Source: Liolophura sinensis (lineage: Eukaryota; Mollusca; Polyplacophora; Chitonida; Chitonidae). From it: a stretch of DNA of 64,000 nt. The notes below the pieces were generated by a model, which saw only the letters and a program-made list of their open reading frames with translations, was not told where the DNA came from and ran no database searches. Location of the stretch: NCBI RefSeq assembly GCF_032854445.1, contig NC_088302.1, positions 51,864,046 through 51,928,045 of the forward strand, given 5' to 3'. A program made the position numbers and the translations under genes. Shown here piece by piece: positions 35,501 to 50,500 of the stretch; the stretch's first letter is position 1, and each line of letters starts with the position of its first letter.

Positions 35501-38500
35501 CAGGGCCAACAACACACACACACAACAGCTTATACCCTATCTCTCCAATGTTTTGTACATTCATGTGGTGTTGTTTGAAGCATATTCTGAGGGCAGTTCT
35601 CTGTCTAAGCTTAAAAAAAGAATACTTTCTTTGCAAACCTCTCAAAATGCCACAATGAAAAAAGGACAGTATGAAAATTGCTATCAAAATTAATCATAAG
35701 CATGGAAAATATTTTGGCTGACGGCATACATGTAGGGTTTAACACTATAGACAATTACCATAGTAGACTCCAGATACACCCAGGATAGGAAATACACATG
35801 CATACCACAGCTTTAATGTGAGCAATTACCACATGAATATGAGTACATCTACAGCAATAGGCACAGGCGATCTGTGATGTCAATAAATTACAGGTCCAGA
35901 CAACTTATCTGTCTGGTATTAAATAAAGATACAAGGTTTTCTACCTTTCGTTTCAGTGATGCCAGCTTGTTGCGAACAAGCATTCCTCTTGCGTATTTCT
36001 GTATGACAAGAGCTGCTTGGTTGATGAGAGCCTTGCTGGGGCCTACTTTCTTTGGGTGATAGATGCTGACAGACAGACAAATGTGACAGGTACAGACAAA
36101 TGTGACGAAGTACAGTTTAAAAGTGATACGACTAAGGACTAAAATGTGTGAAAATGTGTATGCATTCTGTGCACAATGATGTTTACAAGGCATATCTTCA
36201 GTATGCAAAATTGCTGTCAAGACTTTTTGTCCAATTTAATGTATGATGGTGTTTTCTTTAACTGGATGGTCTCTTTGTTGTCGTATTCTGTTTTACTACG
36301 ATGGTGTTTTCTGTGGCACCAATTGAATACAAAATATTAAATAGAAAAGTTACGTTCCCACAATTGTAGGTCATAAAATGATCAAACACAGCCAAGGAAG
36401 TTTCCCGACACTCTTTCAAGCTGCTTCAACCGACAACTGATCAAACAAGCCAGCTGTTTGCCACAATACAGTGAGGTGAAAGAGAAGTTCATAGATAGCA
36501 TACATGGTGCTTTGAAAACATTTAAAAACAACTGCTCAGCACCTCATTTCAGAATACTGTGCAGAAAGTTCTTTTGTATTAACATACTATCTCTTGGCTT
36601 TGATAAAAATTATTTCTCCAAATACCAAACACTTGCTACAGCTTCCCATAGTAACAATAACATCACAGCCTCTCTCTAAACTCAATACTCACTCATAGAT
36701 GTTAACATGGGGCCCAATCACAGACAGCTTTGCTGAGGTTTCATGCTGCTTCTGGGCTATTCTGGAATTACAGGGAAACAGAGGTCATTGCAATCAAATA
36801 TTGGCTAAGTCGTAATGTGAAAAGTTCTTCTTGATCAGTTCAAACTGGTCTAACTCTCTCTCGATTGGCTGTGTTCTAATGTGTGGGCCCCTAGTTTGTC
36901 AGGTGCATGTTGAGGTACCATGGTTTCCTTTGTGCCTGATAAGGTGCAGTGGTTTCCTCTCTGCCTGTTAAGGTATAGTGGTTTTCCCCATACTTGATGA
37001 GATAAAATGGTTTCCTCCATACCTGGTAAGGTAAGGTGATTTTCTCCATGGCTGGTAAGGTACAGTGGTTTCCTCCATGTGTGATAAGACACAGTGGTTT
37101 CCTCCATGCCTTTTAAGACACAGCGGTTTCCTCCTTACCTGGTAAGGTACAATTATTTCCTCCATGCCATGTAAAGTACAATGCTTTCCTCCCTGCCCGG
37201 TAAGGCACAGTGGTTTCCCTTGCATGGTAAGGTACAGTAGTTTTCTCCGTGGCTGATAAGGTATAGTAATTTCCTTCCTGGCTGGTAAGGTATAGAGGCT
37301 TCCTCCCTTGCTGGTAAGGTACAATCGTTTCCTCCAACTGGTAATGTACAGTAGTTTCTGTAAGGTACAGTGGTTTCCTCCTCGTCTAGTAAAGTACAGT
37401 GGTTTCCTCTGTCTTTGGTAAGATACAGTGGTTTCCTTCATGCCTGGCACAGTAAAGTGGTTTTCTCTGTGCCTGTAACGTACACAGGTTACCTCCAAAA
37501 TCGTAAGGTACACCGTTTTTTTCTGTGCCCCTAAGGTACAGTGGTTTCCTCTGAGGAAAGAGTGCCTTTCATGACCATAACCCAGAACATTGTCATACAT
37601 TAAATGAAAAACATGTATACTTACTTACAACACAAGACACTCAAGGAATGAAATGAAATAAATAAATTATACAATAGTGTATGTTAAAATCAATAGTTTT
37701 TAAAGACTGCTACAATACCCCAGAATAAATTGTAAGCCAGACATACTCTTTTTCCTGCTGCTGACGTTTTGCTTGTCTCTCTACCTCGGTAATCTTTTTT
37801 ATGGTGTTGTAACCCTTAGCCCATATCTGCAGTTCAGGATCGATCGTTGGTCTGTTGTAAATAGCCTTCACCTTGTGAAGATGCCTCCTCAAAGCTCTGT
37901 AATCACAACATAGAATGGACACTCATAATGGACAAATATGAGTAATAATGACTGACCTACAGATATACACATCATATTAATAGATGACAAGTGGAAACAA
38001 TCATACAAGCGTCAGTGACTATTTATAAGCCAGATGGATGTTTCGAGTGGTGCTTCAAAACACATGTGCGTAATGTGTCATTGGTGGGCTAAACAAAGCA
38101 AATAATCATTTATGCCTGAGGTGAAACATTACAGTTTCATGACACCCCAGAACTCAACCCCTATCCAAGTTTTTTAAAATATATTTTTCTTAATTTGCGA
38201 CTTGAAATTGTCCTCGAGCCCATGTAAAATCTCAGATGTAACAACAAATGGAATAAAATACAGACTTTGTTGATCTGTGTGCAATTGCGGAGGTGGTAAG
38301 CATGCCAGCATGGCACAATGACTCTCACTAATACGTCAATGTGAGTTTAAGTTCAGCTCATGCATGTTGGTTTCCTCTCTGGCCATATGTAGGAATGTTG
38401 CCAGGTTTCTGCCAGGTTTCCTCACACCATAATGCTGGTCACGGTCACATAAATGAAATATTCTTTAGTACGGCGTTAAAACCAATCAAATGAATAAATA

Positions 38501-41500
38501 AAATAAATACTGGATGAGAGAAAGCAAATCTTAATTAATTAGTTGTGATAATGAATTTAAATATCAATAGGTCTCCAGCTTTCCGCTGTTTGCTTATTTT
38601 TGTATGGTTTTGACATACGTTTTGAATTAACTCAGTTGCGACACATAGTTGCTTGCTTAACGTTTTCTCTTGATAGTATATTGTTGTCGCCTTGATTGAT
38701 ATGAATATTAATACATAAGTGCACGTGTGCGTGTGCATATTTGTACACATATTTACGAATGTAAATTCTCTTTACTGTCTGTATATCCTTACATTTAGGA
38801 GTGGGTGCTACAGTAGTAACACTATGTGTATGCATAATTAGGTACACGTGTACGTATGTGCAAGTGCTTCATTCCAACATACGAGTATTAACCAGTTAGC
38901 ATCTCTTGTCAATTAAATTTAAACATGTTATGGGATACAATAAGCCCTTTGGGGTTTCTGCTCCCGCCAGAGTGCTATAAGTTGTATTATGTTGACAAAC
39001 TGATGTATCCGTACATATGTAATTATGTGTGTGTGTATATACCTGTATATACCTGTTTGTATTAACCTTGATTAAGAAAAACCATTATTATATAGGCCTA
39101 CTTATACTGTGCACATTATGATAATATTTAAGATGTATTTGTATGAATATACGTACATGTACATACATATGCGTGTGCCTGTGTGTTTGCGGGTGTGTAT
39201 GTATATGTATGTATATGTATGTGTGTATGTGTGTGTATATATATTTATATATAACCATGCGGATACAAGAGGTTTAGGTACAGAGAGGTATTGAGATGTT
39301 TTTCCTTTTCTACTTTCTTTCTGGTGAATAAATCAAATCAAATCAAATCTTCGCTTGTAAAGGATTTTTTGATGTTGAAACTTTGTTTTCAAAATTTTAG
39401 TTAAGTTTGCATGGCTATTACATATTTCTGGTATGCCTGAATGAAATTTTGTGAAAATGTATTACTTTTGTATGGCAATGGCAGATGCTCGCTCATTCTC
39501 TCTCCTCTCCCTCTCCTCTTTCTTCAGTCCATCATAAAAGTTCCGTGCAATGTATCCTCGGAAAATTCTGATCAAAACAGTGTGACAATTTACCCATTAA
39601 GATACAACAAACCAAACACAACAAGTATTCAGTAACAACAAACTTACATCAGTGTGTGGAAACACTAATATTCATAAACACATGTTCTCATCAACATGTG
39701 AAAACCAATCTACTAAAAGCATTATAATACTGAATTAATATGCGCGAAACATGAACAAAAATGGTCTATTTGTACATAAATGTACACTGTAAAGAAATAA
39801 TGTGCAATTCTGTTGACCCCTTGAGAAAAATGTCAGAAAAAAAATAATTAAACCAAAAAAAATTGATGTCTACAAGTTTCTCCAGTCATTTCCTGAAAAC
39901 AATTCATTAAGTATTTTAATACAAATCTTTCAATAGATCAACACAATGTGTGGAAAATTTCATCACTTATCTCTTTGTTTTTAGAATATTACACACCACT
40001 GATTGTGTCAGATGAACAAACAAGGCTCACTCTAGGCATCACAACATTCCAAAATCCAGAAGGAACAAACCAAGGCATTGGAGCAAACTACAGACTTTTA
40101 TTTGGGACCAATCTTAAGCCACACACTGCATGCAAACAAAATATAAGAAAATATTACCACAATTATCACAAAGTATTTCCTCTAATAGCTTTCAGTTTTA
40201 GATAAAAAAAGCTATGCAGTTTAATTCTGAACTAAAATGTCAATGAACAAAAACAAATAAAACAATTTAAATGTAAATTTTATGGAATATGTAAAAAAAA
40301 CCAGAATCTCATGAGCAATCAGGCCATCTACACTTATCTGTACCTCTGTATATCAACAGCAGCCTTAACCTCCTTCTGTCTCTTGACTCTAGCTGCCACT
40401 TCATCCTAAAACCAAATCAAACAATTCCCAACATGCAGCACTCTGCTACAATAAACTTTTGCTATACGCCTTTACAGTTACAGTTGCCGTCTAAACTCTC
40501 CAACACTCTGGATGCACTGGCAATCTTTGAGTTTTCAGATGCAATGTGAACCATATCATTTCAAATGGACTTGTTTAACCATAACGTAAAAGAGAAATTG
40601 AATTAGGGACTTTTGTAATTAAAAGGATGGAGTGATGAGTAGTCTACATTGAAATCAAACGTACAGGTTTGTAAACCTCCAGTACAGTCGGGATAGGTCT
40701 GCCAGGTACAGGGGTGTGATAATCAGGGTGGCTCAGCTCAGCTAACTTAGACTGTAACATCGTTGTGCCCAGGACCTTTTCCCGCCTCAAATGCCTGCTT
40801 TTAGGAATATGCTTCACACTCATTTCGCTTTCTTCTTCTGATGGCTCTCTAGCATTCCCACAGGTATCATCTAGAATCATGAGTGACATCAACATTTAGG
40901 GCTGAGTTAATGTGCAATTTTCACAAGAAAAACTTACTAACTAAAATATTAAGTGATTATGCAAAAAGATATCAGTTACATGAACTGGGTACTTCACACT
41001 TATCATCATTTTCTTTGCTTGTTTTTGTGAGTTTTTTTCTGTTTTTTTTTTCATGAAATAATGTAGCTGAATCATCAATATCTAGAATATGGACATTTCT
41101 GAGGCATCAAACCTCGACACGTATTTACTATTAGTTATTAAAATTGGTTGGATCACAGTTTGAGCTAATAGCAGTACATTGCAGTTCTGACGAGGCATCA
41201 GAGTCTGGTTTGACAGGTCTAGCTGGGAGAGGAAGGCGACACACAGTCAGCATTCCACTGCACAGGTCCTCAGCTGGCTCCGTGCCTTGTGTACTGTTAT
41301 CTTCATCAGCCCCAAAGCGCAGCTGGCTAACTGCAAAAAAACACAGATTTATCACATCTTCTAGCTGTGTCTGGCGTGAATGAACGGATGTATAATTATG
41401 GCTTATACCCTCTGTTCACAGAGGAAGCTGAGCTTTCACCCATGCCACAACATTAAAAGACAGGCAAACATGGAAGGTGTGTAATTAAAAAACCTCCATA

Positions 41501-44500
41501 TTGAACTTATGAGGCAGCAGTCAAGTTCGTAGGATTGAAACGAGGCAGATCCTAGAGAAACATACAAACTTTCAGCTGGTAGTGGATAAACCTTCTGACT
41601 TCACAGCTGCAGCCAAATCAGACTGAGCAGGACTCAAACTGACTGATCACTGGCCAATTGCCCACAGTGAGAGTGTGCTTTTATACAAAAGAGCAGACAA
41701 AGGCTCTTACAACTTACAACTAGGTTTCTAATGACAATTAGGGGCTGTGTGATGAGGCTCTGGAGCAGATTTCACAAAGCCATCTCTTACTTAAAGTCAA
41801 AATTTAATCAAAATAAAGACCCCATCATAATGCGCAGGTTTTAGTAGAGCAAGTTGAGATTTGGACACATTTAAGAAAACTGATGAGGTTATCAACATTT
41901 TAAATTTTAGGGCTCAAAAAATTCTGACTAAATTCAGAAATTAGCTTTAAGGAATCTGCCCTAGATGACCACCTGTAAAGAGACAAATGGACCTTGACAA
42001 ACTGCAGGACTGATTCAGCTACAAAACCTCAGGGACCACTGAGCTGAGTGAACAAAGAACTTCTCTGCACCTTTACCCTGGCAATCAAATCACACTGTAA
42101 TGCACTACAGTTCTGCACTGGTAATCAAATAACACTGTCATGCACTACAGTTCTGCCCTGGCAATCAAATGACACTGTCATGCACTACAGTTCTGCGCTG
42201 GCAATCAAATGACACTGTCATGCACTACAGTTCTGCCCTGGCAATCAAATGACACTGTCATGCACTACAGTTCTGCGCTGGCAATCAAATGACACTGTCA
42301 GGCACTACAGTTCTGCCCTGGCAATCAAATGACACTGTCATGCACTACAGTTCTGCGCTGGCAATGAAATGACACTGTCATGCACTACAGTTCTGCCCTG
42401 GCAATCAAATGACACTGTCATGCACTACAGTTCTGCCCTGGCAATCAAATGACACTGTCATGCACTACAGTTCTGCACTAACTCGCTGAATATGACTGGA
42501 TGATACATGTGCACAAGGCCCAATGCTTGCCTTAAAACAACAACAGCAACATACCTTTTTCAACAAACTTAAGAGGAGTGGACATTTTGTGAGCATGGTG
42601 TTCCAACTCAGACATGTAGGCCTGAGCACCATGTACAGGCCGCACACCAAACTGCTGATGAAGGCTGTGAGAACTGGGGATAGATGGCGCTGTCCTTGAA
42701 GGCATGGTCAAGTCTTCTGACCTCTTCCCTGTCAGTGTCAGCCCCTGTACACCTGTGCTGGAGGATAAGGACACGAGCGATCGCCCTCCGCTGCGACGAC
42801 TGTCCCCATCTGCCGGCCTGACAGAAAGGGATGCTCGTCCAGTCATGTGCCTCTTGCGAATCTTCTTGTCTTCTGTGGCAGGCCTAGTGCTCTGGTCTTG
42901 CCTTGAATTCTTCAAAGGGAGCGAGACAACCTGTGAATTGAGTTCAAGTTGCCTCAAGAATGCCCGCTTACTCTTGCACTGAGTGGGCGGAGCTTGAAAA
43001 TCTGCCACGGGATATGTCAGGTGTTCAGAGAGGTGCTGAGTGTTCGACTCTAACAGTACATCACCCGTTTGGGTTTGGTTAATCGGGTTAATGGTGGCTG
43101 GTGAACCTCTGCCCGATTCCTCTCTACGGCAGTCTCCTACTTCGGGCTCTGAATCACCTACACTAGATTGTCCATCATCACATGAGTCATGTTCTGCCTC
43201 TACTGAATCAAAGTCTTCCTTTAGCTCCTGAAAACAAATTGTATCCACACGATTCAAAGATATAGCTATTACTGTATAAGTAACTATTTAATTTCCTGAA
43301 TCCTGTCAAAGCACAAAACGCTCCATTTATAGTGTTATTTAATGCAAGCCAATTTCACATTATACACTTTTAAATTTACTTTTGTCAATGTAACCAAGCC
43401 ACAGTTATATTCTGTATTGTTGGTAGGCCTACATGTACATGTGCCTTGCTGTTAATAACTTTCTACAATTATTACTACCACTTATACTATATTCAATGCT
43501 GTTCGCTGTTGTATAAGTGAAATTTCTACAGAACAGCGTAAAACATCAAATAAATAAATCAAATAAAACAGACTATCCATTAAGATCATTGTTATCATGC
43601 CCTTGTAGGCTTTGGTCTGCTGGTATAGACACAAAAAAAGCTCTTAACTCTAAACTTATCTTCAACACACATACTATACTCACTAGCTTGCAGTTAAATG
43701 TTGCTTTCAACATCAATTGATTCACACAGGTAATGCACTGAAGTAGGCAGGCCACTCACAATGCTGACATATTGACAATGCTGCCTAACCGTGTGCCATG
43801 CTCAAGAAAACAGCATAAAGCCTATCCAGCCAAAGTATACTATAAATACGGGGAAACTCAATACCTTTACACGTTGAGCATCAAGCCATGGAATACATGT
43901 AGCAGTATCATCCATATTCTAAGACTCTAAATCTCATGTACAAATATGGACTAGCAAGTTAACAATTCTAATCCAACTCATAGTTCGAGAAATGGATTTG
44001 ATACCTCATGTCTCAATGTCTCTTGTCCTCCATCTTCATTTTCACTCTCGCAGGGCTGGTTACTGTCCCCAGTACTCAGTTCACCGTCACATTCACCTGG
44101 CCCCTCTACCTGACCCCTGGTAACAGAATTAAAGATGTCTATAATAGAGCACTCTTTGTTTTAAGATCATAAATATACAAGTGAGAGACCAAAAACACTG
44201 GCCATACTGCAGAACAATACAGAAGAAATCATACACTCATCCCATGTTTATTAAGAATGTGATCCAAACTAACATTTAAAAACTACATATAACAATTTTT
44301 AAAGCCTCAATAATGAATTTTTTTTCATTTTTTTTTTTTCCATTTTTTTGATATACCTTTTTTGACTACACTTAAAACCATAATTATTTTAGAAATCCTC
44401 TCCGTGTATCACTTAAGATAGCTCACTACAATTAACGTCCACAACTCCAACTATTTAAACATTTGTCAAGTGATTACAATTATTGTGACAACAGAATGCA

Positions 44501-47500
44501 AATATCAAATAATATGGTCGTGGGTTTCTCTCGAGCCCTGCCCAGTTTCCTTCTACCATAATGCTGTGATATCAGTTTACCATTAACTGTATAAATCTAT
44601 ACATCACCACTTTTATTCATTCTGACAAAACATTATAGTAAACTTGTTCCTAACTAGGGACTGATAAGTGATTATTTGTTATTGAGAAACAGATTACCAA
44701 TACAAATGAAATATCATGAACACTGGCAATTCCAGATTACCGTTAATCTGGTACAGCACAGGTACATATACATGTACATTGTAGACACACTCTAAGCATC
44801 TTATCTGAATACATTAATCATTTTCAACAATCTAGGTAACCTTAACTGTATTAAAATAATCAATATGAACACTGCACTATGAACACATAACTTCCTTTCC
44901 AACATTTTTATTTTTCAATTCAAGCAGATTAAAAGTGTACAAATTTAGTTTTATTAAAGAGCAGATAGAATATACACTGTAAGTCTTCAACCGTTTCGCA
45001 TGTTTGTTTATTCAGGCATATTCTGAAGGCATTATTCCGTGCAGACTGATAAAATTATACTTTTTATGAAGCTTTGAAACTGGCCAATCCAACCAATGTA
45101 ATTGTGTCTCCAAAATCTTATAAATGTGCACAAATTGCACTGAAAGTTGCTCTTTTATATGCGAAAAGGTTGAGGAATTAGGGCACTACATGTACATGGT
45201 ATAAGGAAGTGACTGTATATCTCATTCCAACATTATAGGCATATTACTATATACACATAACTATACAGGTAGTTATGACAAAATATAGTAACAGGAAAAA
45301 TGACTTAGTTGCAGATATATATTTTAGGAGGTAAAGAATACAGCCAACTTTTACTATGAATCTCCAAACATGTACATAGAGATAAATACGATGTAGAGAG
45401 AAAACGCTAAAAATGTACTTACAATAGACTGTCATTTTCATCTGTCAATTCTGTGCGTTCACGGTGTGTTCTGGTGCCAACTATGAAATACAAACAAACT
45501 GGTCTTTGTAACAGACCTAATACACCTGGATACAAGGTGAGATTGTACCTGGGCCAGGTAATAAGACCACATTAATTACATGTAAAAACTGTCCCCATCC
45601 ACCAAAAGTCACATAAAGTCAACAGTGACAATGTAAGAGCAATAAAGCTGTTGTCCTTTGCCCTGGAGTGTGTTGACACATGACTGTGGCTTGATCAGTT
45701 ATACTACGGTTATATTAGCATTTGTCTCTCACCTCAAGACTTATGGAACCACTTGTTCTTAACAACCCTTAAACTGGGTCACAACCTATTTGCCCTAATC
45801 CAACATCCTGAATATTTTTTGTATCATAACAATCAACTTTAAACTGCTGTGTTTGAGGAAAGTATATACACTTAGATTAGTAAAAAGCTAAACTTATGTT
45901 AGAAAAATGCAGGAAAATTCACATTCAACTGGGTACAGTGAACTACATGTATAGGGGACTTTTCACCACTTGAAACATGGAAAGTCGTCCTAATATTCCT
46001 TCAGTTTTCATCAAATTAAATGTATCTGTAACTAAAGAAATTACATCACAAACTGTGTCTCATTCTAACTCCACATTGACAGCAAAAGTAAACATGACTT
46101 CAGACAGGATATATGTAAACACACTGAGTCTTGACAAACAAAAAAAAAACAAAACAAAAAGACACAATGTGTCCTGTGTAATAAATAATGAAGAAGTACC
46201 TAGGACAAATTGCTTCCTGAACTTTGCATACATCACAAATCAGCAAAACCAGGTCCAGACATCAATTATATAACTGACACATCCTTGACACTAGGGCCTA
46301 TTCCAAAATGCTGATCAAATTTAAATAAGCTCTTTCACATTAAACCCTTGTTACATGGCTTACCCAGCTTTACCTGTGTAATGTACATTGAAGGCCTTCA
46401 AATAAATCAATCAGCTAGGCTGAGACTCACCTGGGCTGGTTAAGCCCTGATAACATACATACTGCCAGGTATCAATTACCACATGGCAGGAAACCCTGCA
46501 AAGTATTGGTCATTAAAAAGAGCCACTTAATCAGCTGCTACAACAGCACCATTTAGCCACTAGTGATTGAAACGTGCAGGAAAGCACAGAGTGAGTGGCA
46601 AAACAGGCCACAAGAAGAAGCCAATCGATGAGATCTAGTATTGAATTTATCCCCAGGAGTCATAATATTCACCTGCTCGGGTCACAAGATTAGCACAGAT
46701 TTTCAGCTAAACTATTAAACACTATGAGGAGAACAGTTCAACAACTAACTAGGTAAAATGTGCAAGATCTACACCTGGTCTTGTATCACAAAGCCCTTCT
46801 GCAACTCAACCTAAACTCAAGCAGAATACAACAGACACGGTCCAGGGTACAGCAATCAACTCATGATATACATGTTGCCTAAGAACTACAAAAGAACATG
46901 ATTCTTAAAAAAACCAAACTGCAGTATAGAAGAAATAATGGGATATCCTGTCGGTTAGTAGCACACTGATCTTACTGTTATGTACACACGTTTCTGAAGA
47001 CTAGAAAGTTCAGATAGACGAACAGGAAAAAACCTGCTCCATGTTGTCTTCTACACATTTTCTGGTTCCAGTGACCGACACCTTGCGGTCTGACAGTATG
47101 TGTTTACTTGATACAGCACAGCTGCATAAGCAGTCAAGGCAGGTATCTTTAAATCTAGGCACAGATGCTGGTTCTGATTCTAATGACTTTTGTCAACATT
47201 TATACATCTCCAACAAGATTCCAGAACTTACAGTGCTCAAGAGATAACATATAATACCACAGGGATAAATCTGCTATATATTATAGCATATCATTATATT
47301 CTAAAAGAGTAAACATTGCATAACAATAAACATTTCAAAACCACAAATATTGTGCACTGTGGATAATTGACCTGTATCATACTTACGTCCCAAAGCTGAC
47401 CTGGGTGTGATGAGGGACAAGAACTGCAGCTTGGGGACAGATGAAACACGGGCCTCACCCTGACTCAGCCTGGATAAGAGCTCCTGGCACGCAAAAAACA

Positions 47501-50500
47501 ATCATTAGGACAAAATTCCCAAAGGAATATAAATGGTCAGGCATCAATATGGATATTACAACATACTTCTGAGATCACTGAAAATTCTAGCTATGTACAT
47601 GCCTGTCGCCTCATTTTTGTTCATAATGAGGTCTTGAGGATATCTGTCAATCCTAATGTCTGATATGAAACTTTATAATATGACACATGACGTGCTAATC
47701 TGGCATGATTCTCAGATTTGACACAAGACTCTGATATGGCACTCAATAGCCTGAAGACTCACTGATCTGACACAGGACACTGATTTGATAGACACCTCAA
47801 TGATTGGACACAATAGTCAGTGGTCTTACACATAACTCACTGTTTGACACTAGACACTGATTTGACACACACCTCGTTGATCTCACACAATCATCACTGA
47901 TCTGACAAATGACTCACTGTCTGACACAGGACAACATGTGGTCAATGATCTGACACATGACACTGACCTGACACATAACTCACTGTCTGACACAGGACAC
48001 ACTGCTCCGACACATAATTCACTGCTTGACACAGGACACACTGATATGACACATAACTCACTGTCTGATACAGGACACACTGCTCCGACACATAACTCAC
48101 TGCTTGAGACAGGACACACTGATCTGTCACATAACTCACTGCTTGAGACAGGACACACTGAATTGACAAATGCCTTGCTGTCTGACAAAGGACACACTGA
48201 TCTGACACCCAAGTCACTGTTTGACACAGGACTGCTTGAGACAGGACACACTGAGCTGACACATAACTCACTGCTTGACACAGGACCTACTGATCTGACA
48301 CCCAAGTTACTGTTTGACACAGGACACACTGCTATGACACATAACTCAGTGCTTGAGACAGGACACACTGGTCTGACACATAACTCACTGCTTGAGACAG
48401 GACACACTGAGCTGACACATGACTCACTGCTTGAGACAGGACACAATGAATTGACACATAACTCACTGTTTTACACAAGACACTGATCTGACAAATGACT
48501 CGCTGTTTGACAAAGGACACACCGATCTGACACAGAATTCACTGCTCTGACACAACCAACTGATCTCAGATCTTACAGGTGACTCATTGACTGGTGCATC
48601 TCACTGATTTCATACACGACTCATTTTCCCACCACATGATTCACTCACCTGAGACATAAGCTAACATACACACTGATCTGAAACCCAACTCAATGATCTG
48701 ATGCATTCCTCACAATTTGACAGAGGACTCATGGGCCATCTTTAGCTAACTCAACCAATGAGGGTTTTCTAATAGATACACATGTAAAAAAATATACATT
48801 CTATGTATTACTATCATCTAAATATATAAAAATGATAAAACTCAACTTGACATCATGATGACTGAAAGATACCCAACAATAATGAAATGACACACAATTA
48901 TGTTCCAGACTGATTTGTTGAACAATGCCTCTTTTACAATAAGTAATTGTTATATGTATATTATTGTCACAGTCACAAAAATCAACCGCTACTTCATATT
49001 GCTCTGTCATTTTCATTGTGTGATATTTCCTACTCTCTATACACACTAAAAAGAGTGAAAATGTGTAAAATTCATACTTACAGAGTTATATTCAAACCAT
49101 CCCGGAGGATTTCTGCAAATTTGAATGAGTTAAGATGAACATAAACCTTGAATTTATTTCTTTGGATTACAAAATTCAACACACTGCAGCATCCTTGAGG
49201 TCTCCTTCATATAGACTTTTGTTTACCAGGAATAATTGACCACTACTTAAAAAACTACCTCTGTGGTCTCCTATTTTCTTTTTTTTTTGGTTGGTCGGAT
49301 TTATTCATACATTTCGTGTCATTTATCGCCATACTAAATAATTTTTAACATCATGGTAGTCAGTTTTATAGGTAGAGGAAATCAAGAGTGCCAAGCATAA
49401 ACCAGTGACATTTGGCACGTTACTTACTTCCTCCCATGTGACATAGATAGGAGCACCATACTGATGGAAGATACCTGGTATCGTTCGTATCTTTACACTG
49501 AGTATATAGTCTGTCTGTTTCTGTTGAGCTGAAGCTAGTGAGGTAGTGTGTGTGTGTGTCTGTTGAGGTGTTGAGACAGACTCTGCATGTTTGTCTGTTG
49601 AGGTAGAGCCTGTCTGTATGTCTGCTGAGGTGTAGCTATTGAGGTAGAGTCTGTCTGTGTGTCTGCTGAGGTGAAGTTAGTGAGGTAGCGTGTGTGTATC
49701 TGTTGAGGTGTAGCTATTGAGGTAGAGCCTGTGTGTCTGTTGAGGTGTAGCTACTGAGGTAGAGCCTGTGTATTTGTTAAGGTGTAGCTATTGAGGTAGA
49801 GCCTGTCTGTGTGTCTGTTGATGTGAAGCTAGTGAGGTAGAGTGTATGAACCTGTCCAGATGAAACTACTGAGGTAGAGCCCGTGTGTCTGTTGAGGTGT
49901 ACCTATTGAGGTAGAGTCTGTGTGTCTGTTGAGGTGAAGCTAGTGAGGTAGAGTGTGTGAGTCTGTTGAGGTGTTGCTATTCAGGTAGAGCCTGTCTGTG
50001 TATCTGTTGAGGTGAAGCTACTGAGGTAGTGTGTGAAAATGTTGAGGTACAGTGTGTAACTGTCGAGATGAAACTACTGAGGTAAAGCCTGTGTGTCTGT
50101 AGCTATTCAGGTAGAGTCTGTCTGTGTGTCTGTTGAGATGAAGCTACTGAGGTAGAGTGTGTGTGTCTGTTGAGGTGTAGCTACTAAAGTAGAGTCTGTG
50201 TATCTGTTGCAGTGTACATGTAGCTATTGAGGTAGAGCCTGTCTGTGTGCCTGTTGAGGTGAAGCTATTGAGGTAGAGTGTGAGATGAATCTACTGAGGT
50301 AGAGCCTGTGTGTCTGTCGAAATGAAGCAACTGAGGTACAGCCTTTGTGTCTGTTGAGGTGTAGCTATTGAAGTAGAGCCTGTGTGTCTGTTGAGGTGTA
50401 GCTATTGAGGTAGAGTCTGTCTATGTATCTGTTGAGGTGTAGCTAGTGAGGTAGAACCTGTGTGTGTGTGCGTGTCGGTACTCACTCCTCACTGGTACCT

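Larger units (their letters stand above)
35945..40405 (-). other. Three IQ motifs (exons 24-28 of the minus gene)
   Basis: Motif 1 is AAVDIQRIFRGYIARNF, split by an intron between 40344 and 39567. Motif 2 is AIAIQKALRRHLHKVKAIY, split between 39466 and 37896. Motif 3 is ALVIQKYARGMLVRNKLASL in exon 35945-36065. All fit IQxxxRGxxxR or its relaxed form. A coiled-coil-like Glu/Arg/Gln-rich spacer (EEREREREN-type, then VERQAKRQQQEKE) separates them. Such motifs bind calmodulin or EF-hand light chains. Confidence 0.85.

Noticed and set aside
32653-35515. Centromeric-type satellite
   Set aside because: The unit contains a copy of the neighbouring exon and is confined to one intron, so it is a local amplification.
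36968-37600. 210-codon minus-strand frame with PYQ..RKPLYL pattern
   Set aside because: Product of a 29-bp repeat; flanking exons 26 and 27 join directly in frame without it.
47883-48520. Long Cys/Ser/Val and Thr/His/Asn frames on both strands
   Set aside because: Produced by a ~39-bp minisatellite in an intron of the minus gene; no start context or splice sites.
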